Shown here: positions 7,411-16,853 of the stretch, one piece after another
Layout: each line of letters begins with the position of its first letter
Numbering within the stretch: the stretch's first letter is position 1
From: an uncultured Sterolibacteriaceae bacterium
GTDB taxonomy: Bacteria > Pseudomonadota > Gammaproteobacteria > Burkholderiales > Rhodocyclaceae
Direction: 5' to 3'
Assembly: GCA_937888595.1 (NCBI GenBank)
Contig: CALARK010000020.1
Location: forward strand, 372,001 to 436,000
DNA length: 64,000 nucleotides
Position numbers and translations under genes: made by a program
Notes under the pieces: generated by a model
Databases searched by the model: none
Seen by the model: only the letters and a program-made list of their open reading frames with translations
What the model was told of the DNA's origin: nothing

Positions 7411-7433
7411 ACTGGTCAGATTATCTGACCAGT
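7411..7433. promoter_or_regulatory. palindromic operator of the Phd/VapC pair
   Basis: ACTGGTCAGAT and ATCTGACCAGT form perfect 11-bp arms around a single central base, just upstream of the antitoxin start. The ACTGGTCA half-site recurs upstream of the third Phd/VapC pair (52517-52552). It is likely bound by the antitoxin or toxin-antitoxin complex. Confidence 0.7.
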
Positions 7434-7461
7434 AGTAAGGCTTGTCAATTGCATGTCTGAT

Positions 7462-8613
7462 CTACTTCGACAACTCTTGATCGTAAAGACCTTGATAGGC
7501 CCCCACCATCGCCGCCATGCTGAAACGGCTTTCGACGTCCGCCCTGCCGGCCCGGCCGGCGGATCGGGCCTGTTCCGGGGCTTCGGCCTGGGCGATGATG
7601 GCGCGGGCCATGGCGTCGATGTCGCCGGGCGGCACGAGGGTTCCGGTGACGCCTTCGCGCACGAGTTCCGGGTTGCCGCCGACGGCGGTGGCGATGACGG
7701 GCAGGCCGGAGGCCATGGCTTCGAGGATGGTGTTGGAGATGCCTTCGGCGATCGAGGGCAGCACGAAGGCATCGAGGCCGCGCAGGAGTTCGGGGATGTC
7801 GTGGCGCTCGCCCGGCAGCCAGGCGAGATCGGCCGCGCCGGCGGCGGCGAGCAGCGCCTGCGATTCGCCGCGCAGCGGGCCGTCGCCGATCATGACGAGG
7901 CGCAGGCGGTCGCGCAGGGCGGGCGCGAGTTCGAGCGTGCGAATGAAGGCGCGGGCGAGCAGCGTCTGGTTCTTGACGGTCTGCATGCGGCCGACGGTGC
8001 CGACGAGCCAGTGTTCCGGCTTGTTGAAGGGGCACCCGGAAAAAGTCGGCGCCCGCGGGACGGCAGGATGGAAGCGCTCGGTATCTACGCCGTTGTAGAT
8101 TTGCGCGACCTTGTCCGGTGCGACGCCGACCCGATCGGTCAGGTAACGTGCCAGATCCTGCGAGAGTGCGACGAAGCGACTGACGAAGGGGGCGTAGGCA
8201 CGGCGCACCCACTGGTATTTGCGGTTGTTGCCGTCGAGGTCGCCGACGTCGTAGCCGTGTTCGCCGTGGATGCGTACCGGCACGCCGGCGGCCCAGGCGG
8301 GCACGGTGACTTCGAGCGCGGCGAGGTTGCGCGAATGCACGATGGCTGGCCGCAGGTCGCGGAAGATGCGCCAGAGCCGCGGGTAGAGCCGGAACAGGTG
8401 GCCGGGCGGCTTTTTCAGGCTGATGTATTCGACGTCATCGCGCCGGATGCGCTGGCGGAAGTCGGTGACTTCGGTCAGGGCGAGGATGGCGTGACGGTAT
8501 CGCTCCGCCGGCAGGTGGTTGATGAGGTTGACGACGCCGTTCTCCAGCCCGCCGACGTCGAAGCGGTAGAAGACGTGCAGGACGAGTGGACGGGCGTCGA
8601 CCGAAGCGGACAT
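7462..8613 (-). CDS. XrtA/PEP-CTERM-associated glycosyltransferase (GT4, stp2-like)
   Basis: 383 residues starting MSASVDARPLVLHVFYRFDV; the ATG at 8611-8613 overlaps the stop of the epimerase gene (TGATG). It has a GT-B fold: glycine-rich N-terminal FDVGGLENGVVNL, and the C-terminal donor-site region with PSIAEGISNTILEAMASGLP (E-x7-E). It resembles the sugar transferase family restricted to EpsH/XrtA loci (TIGR03088 type). It would add a sugar from a nucleotide donor to the lipid-linked EPS unit at the cytoplasmic membrane. A near-perfect dispersed-repeat copy encodes A-V-P-R-A-P-T-F in the interdomain region. Confidence 0.9.
   Translation of the reverse strand: MSASVDARPLVLHVFYRFDVGGLENGVVNLINHLPAERYRHAILALTEVTDFRQRIRRDDVEYISLKKPPGHLFRLYPRLWRIFRDLRPAIVHSRNLAALEVTVPAWAAGVPVRIHGEHGYDVGDLDGNNRKYQWVRRAYAPFVSRFVALSQDLARYLTDRVGVAPDKVAQIYNGVDTERFHPAVPRAPTFSGCPFNKPEHWLVGTVGRMQTVKNQTLLARAFIRTLELAPALRDRLRLVMIGDGPLRGESQALLAAAGAADLAWLPGERHDIPELLRGLDAFVLPSIAEGISNTILEAMASGLPVIATAVGGNPELVREGVTGTLVPPGDIDAMARAIIAQAEAPEQARSAGRAGRADVESRFSMAAMVGAYQGLYDQELSK
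8041..8064 (-). repeat. 24-nt dispersed repeat inside the glycosyltransferase gene
   Basis: 23 of 24 positions match the consensus. It is in the same orientation and frame as the gene, giving A-V-P-R-A-P-T-F. Confidence 0.75.
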
Positions 8614-9683
8614 CAAAGGTTGGCGACGTACCAGTCCATCGATTCCTGCAGCCCGGCGTCGATGCGATGGCTGGGGGCATAGCCGAGCAGCCGCTGCGCC
8701 TTGCCGATGTCGGCGAGGGAATGGCGCACGTCGCCGGCGCGGAAATCGCGGTGGATCGGCGCGAAGTCGCGCAGGTGCGGGAAGCGCTCGGCGAGGTGCG
8801 TGGCCAGATGGCGGCACAGGTCGTTGAGCGAGGTGCGATCGCCGACGGCGACGTTGTAGACCTGGTTGGCGGCATCGGGATGTTCGGCGGTGGCGGCGAG
8901 CAGGTTGGCCTGCACGGTGTTGGCGATGTAGCAGAAGTCGCGGCTGGTTTCGCCGTCGCCGTTGATGTAGACGGGCTGGCCGGCGACCATCGCGGCGATC
9001 CATTTGGGAATGACAGCGGCGTAGGCGCCGTCGGGGTCCTGGCGCTTGCCGAAGATGTTGAAGTAGCGCAGGCCGATGGTCCGGAAGCCGTAGGTGCGGG
9101 CGAAGACGTCGGCGTAGAGCTCGTTCACCAGCTTGGTGACGGCGTAGGGCGAGAGCGGCTTGCCGATCCGGTCCTCGACCTTGGGCAGGTCGGGATGGTC
9201 GCCGTAGGTGGAACTGCTGGCGGCATAGACGAAGCGCTGCACGCCCGCGTCGCGCGCGGCGACGAGCATGTTCAGGAAGCCGTCGATGTTGGCCTGGTTG
9301 GTGGTGATCGGGTCTTCGATGGAGCGCGGCACGCTGCCAAGGGCGGCCTGGTGGAGCACGTAGTCGACGCCCTCCCCTTCACCCTCGGCCCAGCGCATCG
9401 CCTGCCGGCAGGCGGCGAGGTCGCGGATGTCACCCTCGATGAAGCGGAAGCGGGTCGCCAGTTCATCGGGTGGCTGTCCGGAGGCACGGCTGGCATCGTC
9501 GAGCGCCGCATCGAGATTGCGGCGATGGCCGGTGGCGAAATTGTCGAGGCCGACAACGCGCTGGCCGAGCACCAGCAGGGTTTCGAGCAGGTTGCTGCCG
9601 ATGAAGCCGGCAACGCCGGTGACCAGCCAGGTGCGCGGAGCGGCGCGGAGAGTGCTTTGCAGCGTGTCGTAGGCGTTACCCAT
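8613..9683 (-). CDS. tviC: UDP-N-acetylglucosamine(uronate) 4-epimerase, SDR family
   Basis: 356 residues starting MGNAYDTLQS at the ATG 9681-9683. Rossmann motif TGVAGFIGSNLLE (22-34), catalytic S-Y-K set in SSSTYG and PYAVTK, and the long RYFNIFGKRQDPDGAYAAVIPKW segment typical of TviC/WbpP. It acts with the adjacent dehydrogenase (5-nt gap) to make UDP-GalNAc(A) for the polysaccharide. The frame is open far upstream, but that part overlaps tviB and is not protein-like. Confidence 0.9.
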   Translation of the reverse strand: MGNAYDTLQSTLRAAPRTWLVTGVAGFIGSNLLETLLVLGQRVVGLDNFATGHRRNLDAALDDASRASGQPPDELATRFRFIEGDIRDLAACRQAMRWAEGEGEGVDYVLHQAALGSVPRSIEDPITTNQANIDGFLNMLVAARDAGVQRFVYAASSSTYGDHPDLPKVEDRIGKPLSPYAVTKLVNELYADVFARTYGFRTIGLRYFNIFGKRQDPDGAYAAVIPKWIAAMVAGQPVYINGDGETSRDFCYIANTVQANLLAATAEHPDAANQVYNVAVGDRTSLNDLCRHLATHLAERFPHLRDFAPIHRDFRAGDVRHSLADIGKAQRLLGYAPSHRIDAGLQESMDWYVANL

Positions 9684-9688
9684 CGCGC

Positions 9689-11005
<1,317 letters not shown>

Positions 11006-11043
11006 GGTTTCCCTTTCATTCAGTTTTTGCAATTGGCATCATT

Positions 11044-12600
11044 CTAGCGATTCGGCGCAGTGGCAGCCTGTTCGAGCAGCCTGGCGATGCCACCGCCGGC
11101 ATGGGCGAGATAGTCGCCGAGTACGGCATCGCCCGCGGGTTCCTGGGCATAGACGAAGACTGCGGCGGATGCGTCGCCGCGCCCCATCAGTTTCGCCAGG
11201 GCGAGCCGCAGCTTGCCGAGGTGGTCGCTCGCCATGAAGCGGCCGTCGATCCAGTACCAGTGCCAGACCTTGTAGCGCGGCGGCTCGGCGCCGAGGCTGG
11301 CGGCGTTGAAACGCAGCAGGCCGGTGCGTGCGGCGAACGACTGGCCGGCGAGTTCGACCGGTCGGCTGCCGGCGGCGACTTGCGCCCAGGCCTTGTCGCT
11401 GCTTTGGACGAGCGCATTGCTGGAACTGATGAGCTTGCGTTCGTAGTTTTGCTGGCGGTAATACGCGATGAAGACGCCGACGCGCCGGTCATCCTTGACG
11501 AGTGTTGCGTTCAAGGTCGCGGTCGGGTTGGCGAAGGCAGGTTGCCAGTCGGCGAGCGGCTCGGCGGCCAGTTGCCAGCCGCCGCCGGCGAGGGATTCGG
11601 CCGCCAGCACGGGAGGCGGCAGTGCCGGTCCGGAATCCATGGCGACAAGCGCGGCCCGCGGCGCCAGGGCGATGACCAGCGCCAGGACGACCGGCAGGAG
11701 CAGCCGCGGCGGACGGGCCTCGCGGATGCGGTCGGCTTCGGCGGCAGTGAGCGGTGACGGTTCGATTTCGTGCTCGCGCCAGCGCAGGCCGATGGCGAAC
11801 ATGATCATGATGACGATGCCGAAGAAGACCCAGCCGTAGATGAGGTGGTCGACGCCCGTCGCGAGGGTGTTGCCCGAGTAATGGCCTAGCATGACGATGA
11901 TGTAGGCACGCGCCCAGTTGGCGACGAGCGGCACGAGGATGGCGACGCCGACGAAAATCATCCGGCGCTTGAGCGACTGGTAGTTGAGGTAGGCGTAGAG
12001 CGTGCCGACGACGATGGAGGCCATCAGGTAGCGCACGCCGCTGCAGGCTTCGACGACGGACCAGCGGCCCGAAGGGATGACGAAGTGCAGGCCTTCCTGA
12101 TAGACGGGAATGCCCGAGGCGCGCAGGCCGGCGACGGTGAAGTGCGCGGTCCAGTCCATCAGCGTGGGCATGACGAATTCGCCGAAGGGCACGGCGAAGA
12201 AGAGGAAGGCGAGCGGGAAGGCGATGCGGCGGGCGGCCGGGATGCCGATGATCATGGGCACGGCGAGGACCAGCATGCCGACGAAGGCGAACTGGGTGAC
12301 GGCATTGACGGCGGCGAGTTCGCCGAGCAGCCAGCCGAACGCCAGTGCGACCAGCGGCATGACGAGCCAGGGCATCGGCTGCGGCGCGATGCGGGCGAGC
12401 GCGTGGCGCTTTTCCCAGATCAGCCAGAGAGAGATGGGCGGAACGAGAAAGGCGTGGTTGAAGGTTTCGGAGCGCCACCAGATCTCGACCATGGCGGAGG
12501 CAGTGTCGAAGTACAGGCCGATCAGCGCGAGTTCAACGAGGACGATGGCGACGAGCGCCTGCCTCCACTGAAAAGTCGGTGCCGGCGGGACGGTACTCAT
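11044..12600 (-). CDS. xrtA: exosortase A fused to EpsI domain
   Basis: 518-residue polytopic membrane protein; its ATG overlaps the stop of the preceding glycosyltransferase (ATGA). The EpsH/XrtA core has about eight membrane segments and the transpeptidase triad: Cys186 in VVEACSGVRYL, Arg231 in NWARAY, and His252 in VDHLIYGW. From about residue 300 the EpsI domain follows. It is expected to recognise the PEP-CTERM signal, cut it and release or transfer the protein at the outer face of the inner membrane. Residues 3-10 (T-V-P-P-A-P-T-F) are encoded by a dispersed-repeat copy, so the extreme N-terminus may be a recent addition. Confidence 0.95.
   Translation of the reverse strand: MSTVPPAPTFQWRQALVAIVLVELALIGLYFDTASAMVEIWWRSETFNHAFLVPPISLWLIWEKRHALARIAPQPMPWLVMPLVALAFGWLLGELAAVNAVTQFAFVGMLVLAVPMIIGIPAARRIAFPLAFLFFAVPFGEFVMPTLMDWTAHFTVAGLRASGIPVYQEGLHFVIPSGRWSVVEACSGVRYLMASIVVGTLYAYLNYQSLKRRMIFVGVAILVPLVANWARAYIIVMLGHYSGNTLATGVDHLIYGWVFFGIVIMIMFAIGLRWREHEIEPSPLTAAEADRIREARPPRLLLPVVLALVIALAPRAALVAMDSGPALPPPVLAAESLAGGGWQLAAEPLADWQPAFANPTATLNATLVKDDRRVGVFIAYYRQQNYERKLISSSNALVQSSDKAWAQVAAGSRPVELAGQSFAARTGLLRFNAASLGAEPPRYKVWHWYWIDGRFMASDHLGKLRLALAKLMGRGDASAAVFVYAQEPAGDAVLGDYLAHAGGGIARLLEQAATAPNR
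12571..12594 (-). repeat. 24-nt dispersed repeat forming codons 3-10 of xrtA
   Basis: 22 of 24 positions match the consensus. It has the gene's orientation and is read T-V-P-P-A-P-T-F immediately after the start. Confidence 0.75.
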
Positions 12601-13805
12601 GAATCGATTTCCTCCAGGGAACGGTCGATGGCGCCGAGGTGGGCGTCCCAGCTGTAGTGTTCGAGTACGCGGCGGCGGGCTGCCTGGCCAATGGCGTCGG
12701 CGCGGGTGCGGTCGGCGAGCAGGGCCTCGATCTGGCTGACGTAGTCTTCTGCGGTTTCGGCCGCGAGCAGTTCCGTGCCGGCCACGGCCTCGATCGGACC
12801 GGCGCAGGCGGCGGAGGCGACGACAGGCCGTGCCATGGCCATGGCTTCGAGCACCTTGTTCTGGATGCCGCGCGCGATGCGCAGCGGCGCGACGACGACG
12901 GCGGCATGAGCGATCCACGGCCGCACGTCGTCGACGGTGCCGGTGACGATCACGCCATTCCCTCCTCCCTCCCCCGCCAGCGCCTGCACGGCCGGATCGG
13001 GGCTGCGGCCGACGATGGCAAAGCGGACGGCGGGATGTCGCGCCCGCAGGCGCGGCAGGATGTCGCCGGCGCACCAGACGGCGGCGTCGATGTTGGGTAC
13101 GTAGTCCATGGCGCCGGTGAAGACGACGGGGATGTCGCCGGGTGCATAGGGCGAGGCGCCGCCGTTGGCGGGATCGAAGAAGTCGGCATCGACGCCGTTG
13201 CACATGGCTTCGACCCTGCCGGCGCATTCGGGGGCGGCGTGCAGGAACAGGTTGCACTCGGCGTCGGTGACGAAATAGGCGCGCCGCGCACGGGCGGCCA
13301 CTGCACGTTCGAAGGCGAGGAGCTTTTCGCCTTCGCGGCGATAGAGCCAGGAAAACGGCCATCGATGCGTGCCGGCGTATTGGGCCCACTTGGCGGAATC
13401 CATGTCGACGAAGTCGACGAGGGCCGGCAGGTCGTCAGGGAGGTAATCCGCCATGACCGAGGAAAAGACCACGGCGGCGTCGAAGCGATGCTTCGCGCAG
13501 GTTTCCTTCACCCAGGCACGCAGCCCGGCATCGCGGTAGTACGGCAGCGACAGGGCTTCGCCGCTGGCAAGGCCGGACAGGCTGCGCAGTTTCGCGCTGC
13601 GCGGCGAGAGCCGGGCGACGTACATGTCCGTGCAGAAGGCGCGCACCGCATCGAGGTGCACTTCGTCCGCCGGGTCGTCGATGAAGGTGCCGAGATGCAG
13701 CTCATGACGCTGTGCGAGGTGCTTCATCAGGTGGTAGGAACGCACCTTGTCACCCTTGTTGGGCGGGTAAGGCAGGCGATGCACGAGGTAGAGGAGCCGG
13801 GCCAT
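12597..13805 (-). CDS. XrtA/PEP-CTERM-associated glycosyltransferase (stp1-like)
   Basis: 402 residues starting MARLLYLVHRLPYPPNKGDK, the highly characteristic opening of the EpsH-associated sugar transferase family (TIGR03087 type). The start ATG overlaps the FemAB stop (TGATG), and its own stop overlaps the xrtA start. GT-B C-terminal motifs: NGVDADFF, VFTGAMDYVPNIDA, and RGIQNKVLEAMAMARPVV. It is a cytoplasmic, membrane-associated transferase for EPS repeat-unit assembly; donor and acceptor are unknown. Confidence 0.92.
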   Translation of the reverse strand: MARLLYLVHRLPYPPNKGDKVRSYHLMKHLAQRHELHLGTFIDDPADEVHLDAVRAFCTDMYVARLSPRSAKLRSLSGLASGEALSLPYYRDAGLRAWVKETCAKHRFDAAVVFSSVMADYLPDDLPALVDFVDMDSAKWAQYAGTHRWPFSWLYRREGEKLLAFERAVAARARRAYFVTDAECNLFLHAAPECAGRVEAMCNGVDADFFDPANGGASPYAPGDIPVVFTGAMDYVPNIDAAVWCAGDILPRLRARHPAVRFAIVGRSPDPAVQALAGEGGGNGVIVTGTVDDVRPWIAHAAVVVAPLRIARGIQNKVLEAMAMARPVVASAACAGPIEAVAGTELLAAETAEDYVSQIEALLADRTRADAIGQAARRRVLEHYSWDAHLGAIDRSLEEIDS

Positions 13806-14875
13806 CAGCCGAGGTTGCGCACGATGAAGGGGCCGAGGAAGTTGGCCAGCGCGATGGGCATGCGTCGCCAGGCCGCGATCATCAGCTTGTACTTGGGGTT
13901 GTTGGGATTGTTCTGCGGAATGCTGTCGCGTTGGTAGAGCCGGTATTCGTAGTGCAACGGGCGCGGCTCGAAGCCCCAGTTCTTCTTGAACGAATACGAA
14001 CCTGAGCCGACCTTGCTGCGGCCGTAGTCGAAAAGTTTGCAGCCGCGCTGGCGGGCATGGCACATCAGCGACCAGTACTTGAAGTCGTTCGCGGCCAACT
14101 CGCGGGCGCGTACGGCATCGCCGGCGTAGTACGGCAGGATCTCGTCGCGGAAGTAGAAGCTCAGGACGCTGCTGACGGGCGTACCGTCGGCAGCGACGAC
14201 GGTGAGGACGTCGCAATCAGCACCGAATGCGCGCATCAGGCTGTCGAACCAGCGCTTCGGCATGGCGGGCGTACCGTGGCGATGCACGTTGTCGGCGTAG
14301 AGGGCGAAGAAGCGGTCGGCGTTCGTGTCGACCTCGGCGCGCAGGCCATTCTTGATGCTCTTCCTGACCATCGCACGCTGCTTGCGCGGGATGGCGTTCA
14401 TGTTGGCTTCGTCGTCGGGCTGGATCTCCTTGCGGAAGGTGACGTAGAGATCCTGCGCCGGCCAGTCGGCGTGGCGGGCATCGAGGTTGCGGTATTCGAG
14501 GTGGGCGACGCCAAGCTCCAGGGCGATGCGTTCGGCTTCGGCTTCGAGTGCGGCGGCAGCCTCCGGCGTCGCGGCGACGACGCCGCCATAGACGGCGAAA
14601 GGAAGCGCGGCGAGCGAGTTGCCGAACAGGCGGCTCTTCACCTGGGCGAGCGGCAGAATGCCTTCGATCGCACCATCGCGCTCGGCGCAGAGAAAGAAGG
14701 TGGCATGGCCGAACACCTCGCGCAGCAGCGGCTGCCAGGCGGCGCGATGGAAAAAAGTCGCTGCTGGCGAGACGGCGACGAAGGCTTCCCAGCGGGCGAC
14801 AGCGGCGGCATCGGCGCTGTCGAGTCGCCGCACCCGCAGGCCGGCCGGGGAATCGCTCGGGTCGGCCACGCTCAT
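13805..14875 (-). CDS. FemAB family protein of the XrtA/PEP-CTERM system
   Basis: 356 residues from the ATG at 14873-14875, overlapping the deacetylase stop by 4 nt. It shows the two-lobed GNAT-like FemAB fold: LEYRNLDARHADWP, NAIPRKQRAMVRKSIKNGL, and the C-terminal LFDYGRSKVGSGSYSFKKNWG box typical of the exosortase-associated family (TIGR03019 type). FemAB relatives use aminoacyl-tRNA donors to modify peptidoglycan; the substrate here is unknown. N-terminal residues A-V-S-P-A-A-T-F-F coincide with a weak dispersed-repeat copy. Confidence 0.9.
   Translation of the reverse strand: MSVADPSDSPAGLRVRRLDSADAAAVARWEAFVAVSPAATFFHRAAWQPLLREVFGHATFFLCAERDGAIEGILPLAQVKSRLFGNSLAALPFAVYGGVVAATPEAAAALEAEAERIALELGVAHLEYRNLDARHADWPAQDLYVTFRKEIQPDDEANMNAIPRKQRAMVRKSIKNGLRAEVDTNADRFFALYADNVHRHGTPAMPKRWFDSLMRAFGADCDVLTVVAADGTPVSSVLSFYFRDEILPYYAGDAVRARELAANDFKYWSLMCHARQRGCKLFDYGRSKVGSGSYSFKKNWGFEPRPLHYEYRLYQRDSIPQNNPNNPKYKLMIAAWRRMPIALANFLGPFIVRNLG
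14753..14776 (-). repeat. divergent dispersed repeat inside the FemAB gene
   Basis: 20 of 24 positions match; it is read in frame as A-V-S-P-A-A-T-F. This is the weakest coding copy, because related FemAB proteins have similar residues here, so it may be coincidence. Confidence 0.4.
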
Positions 14876-15702
14876 TGTTCGAGGAAGATGCGGTCCATCC
14901 GGCCCCAGCGGAAATCCTGCAGCAGGCGCGCCAGGCGCGCTTCCATGCGATGGATGTTCACGTAGTGGCGGAATTTCGTCTTGGCATTGATGCCGGGGAT
15001 GCGCGGCTGGCCGGTATCGATTTCCCAGGGATGGAAATAAAAGACCGCGGACTCGCCGTCGTGGCGATTGACGCGCTCGATCAGGCGGCGCGACAGCGCG
15101 TAGGGCATCAGCCGGAAATAGCCTCCTCCGCTGGCCGGCCAGTTGCGATTGAAGGCACGCACGGTGGTGGGCGGCACTTCGAGCACGTCGGAATGTGCGG
15201 CATGGCGAAAGCGCGGGGCGTCGGGCATGCCGTAGTGGTCGTGGCGCACCGGATAGACGCTGGAGCTGTAGCGGTAGCCGGCACGGGCGAGCGCCTCGAA
15301 AGCCCACTCGCGGTTGCGGGCGTCGATGGAGAAGCTCGGTGCGCGATAACCTTTCACCTCCACGCCGGACAGGTCTTCGAGCAGCCGCTTGGCACGATCG
15401 ATGTCGGCATGGAACTGCTCGGGCGTGAGGTCGCTGGCACGCTGGTGGCCGTAGCCGTGGCTGGCGAGTTCATGGCCGCCGGCGAGGATGTCGCGCACGA
15501 CGCCGGGGTGCCGCTCGGCGATCCAGCCGAGGGTGAAGAAGGTCGCCTGGACGCCGTGCCGGTCGAGCAGCGCCAGGATGCGCGCGATGTTTCGCTCGAC
15601 CCGGCATTCGCGGCTGTCCCAGTCGGCACGGTCGATGTAGGGGGCGAAGGCGGAGACCTGGAAATAGTCTTCGACATCGATGGTGAGGGCGTTGGTCTTC
15701 AT
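14872..15702 (-). CDS. XrtA-associated polysaccharide deacetylase
   Basis: 276 residues from ATG. NodB-type carbohydrate esterase 4: TIDVEDYFQ (7-15) supplies the catalytic and metal aspartate, HGYGHQ the metal-binding histidines (the spacing of H-x3-H type), and KGYRAPSFS the next motif. The C-terminus has HPWEIDTGQPR. It resembles the PEP-CTERM-locus deacetylase family (TIGR03006 type). There is no signal peptide, so it probably works on a cytoplasmic or membrane-linked intermediate. It overlaps both neighbours by 4 nt, implying translational coupling. Confidence 0.92.
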   Translation of the reverse strand: MKTNALTIDVEDYFQVSAFAPYIDRADWDSRECRVERNIARILALLDRHGVQATFFTLGWIAERHPGVVRDILAGGHELASHGYGHQRASDLTPEQFHADIDRAKRLLEDLSGVEVKGYRAPSFSIDARNREWAFEALARAGYRYSSSVYPVRHDHYGMPDAPRFRHAAHSDVLEVPPTTVRAFNRNWPASGGGYFRLMPYALSRRLIERVNRHDGESAVFYFHPWEIDTGQPRIPGINAKTKFRHYVNIHRMEARLARLLQDFRWGRMDRIFLEQ

Positions 15703-16847
15703 GCCTTGCCGCTCTTGCCCTGTGCCTTCTCGGGCTTTGTCCCCTTTTCCGGTCGATCCTCTTCCTGGCCGCCGGCCTTACGAGGACGGGCAGCTTCGAC
15801 CAGCTGGAGCATGACATTGAGCATCAGCGAATTGGTCTGCTCCAGACGGAGCAGGCTGCGTTCGAGACGGACGAGCCGATCGACAACGCGCTTGTCGTTG
15901 ATGCTGGACAGGGAGCGTCCCAATTCGGCGGCCATGTCGTTGTCGATGGCGAGGGTGCTCATGTCGAGGGCACCGAAATCGTCGCCGAACGCCTGCGGTG
16001 CCTGCAACGCGCGGTCCATGCCGCCGGTGCCGATGTTCGAAGCGTTGTTCATTTCGCTGGCGACCTCTTCGACTTCGGTCTTGCCGAAGCTTTTCTTGTC
16101 GCCGAGAAAACCCATCAGCAGCAGGCGGTCGCACAGGGCGTTGATGCGGCGGGGAATGCCTCCGCTGGCACGGTAGATGGCGCCGTAGGCTTCCTCGTCG
16201 AACTTCGGATCGCCCTTCGAGCCGGCGCAAGTCAGGCGATGCTTGATGTAGTCGCGCGTTTCAGCGGCATCGATCGGCCCGATGTGGCAGGCGGCGATGA
16301 CGCGCTGACGCAATTGCTCCATCTGAGGGCTGAGCATGATGGCGCGAAACTCCGGCTGGCCGACGAGGAAGGTTTGCAGCAAGGAATGCGATTCGAACTG
16401 GAAGTTCGACAGCATGCGCAGTTCCTCGACCGCCTTGTGCGTCAGGTTCTGCGCTTCGTCGACGATCAGCAGGCAGCGGCGGCCGCGCCGGGCGATTTCG
16501 ACCAGGAATGCTTCGATCGACAGGATCAGGTCGGCCTTGGCGACATCCTTGCAACGGACCCCGAAGGCGGCGGCGACCATGCGCAGGGTATCGTCCGCAT
16601 CGAGCTGGGTACTGACGATCTGTGCAGCAACGACCTTGTTCTGGTCGAGCGTTTCAAGCAGGCCGCGCACGATGGTGGTCTTGCCTGCGCCGATTTCACC
16701 GGTGACGACGATGAAGCCTTCGTTCTGGTGGAGGCCGTATTCGAGATAGGCCTTGGCGCGACGATGCTGCTTGCTGTCGAAATAGAACGCCGGATCGGGA
16801 TTGAGCTGGAAGGGCTTGGTCTTCAGCCCGTAATAGGCTTCATACAT
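15699..16847 (-). CDS. XrtA/PEP-CTERM system-associated ATPase
   Basis: 382 residues from ATG. ExeA/GspA-like AAA ATPase: MYEAYYGLKTKPFQLNPDP opening, Walker A TGEIGAGKTT (49-58), Walker B CLLIVDEAQNL. The C-terminal 100 residues are charged and unconserved, ending in a Lys/Glu/Gly-rich tail. Family TIGR03015 type. It probably couples ATP hydrolysis to assembly or regulation of the EPS export machine. It lies 6 nt downstream of the outer-membrane barrel gene. Confidence 0.92.
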   Translation of the reverse strand: MYEAYYGLKTKPFQLNPDPAFYFDSKQHRRAKAYLEYGLHQNEGFIVVTGEIGAGKTTIVRGLLETLDQNKVVAAQIVSTQLDADDTLRMVAAAFGVRCKDVAKADLILSIEAFLVEIARRGRRCLLIVDEAQNLTHKAVEELRMLSNFQFESHSLLQTFLVGQPEFRAIMLSPQMEQLRQRVIAACHIGPIDAAETRDYIKHRLTCAGSKGDPKFDEEAYGAIYRASGGIPRRINALCDRLLLMGFLGDKKSFGKTEVEEVASEMNNASNIGTGGMDRALQAPQAFGDDFGALDMSTLAIDNDMAAELGRSLSSINDKRVVDRLVRLERSLLRLEQTNSLMLNVMLQLVEAARPRKAGGQEEDRPEKGTKPEKAQGKSGKA

Positions 16848-16853
16848 GGGAGA

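Noticed and set aside
11366..11395. Possible extra dispersed-repeat copy in the EpsI part of xrtA
   Set aside because: Several mismatches in the core and no alignment register that reaches 18 matches.
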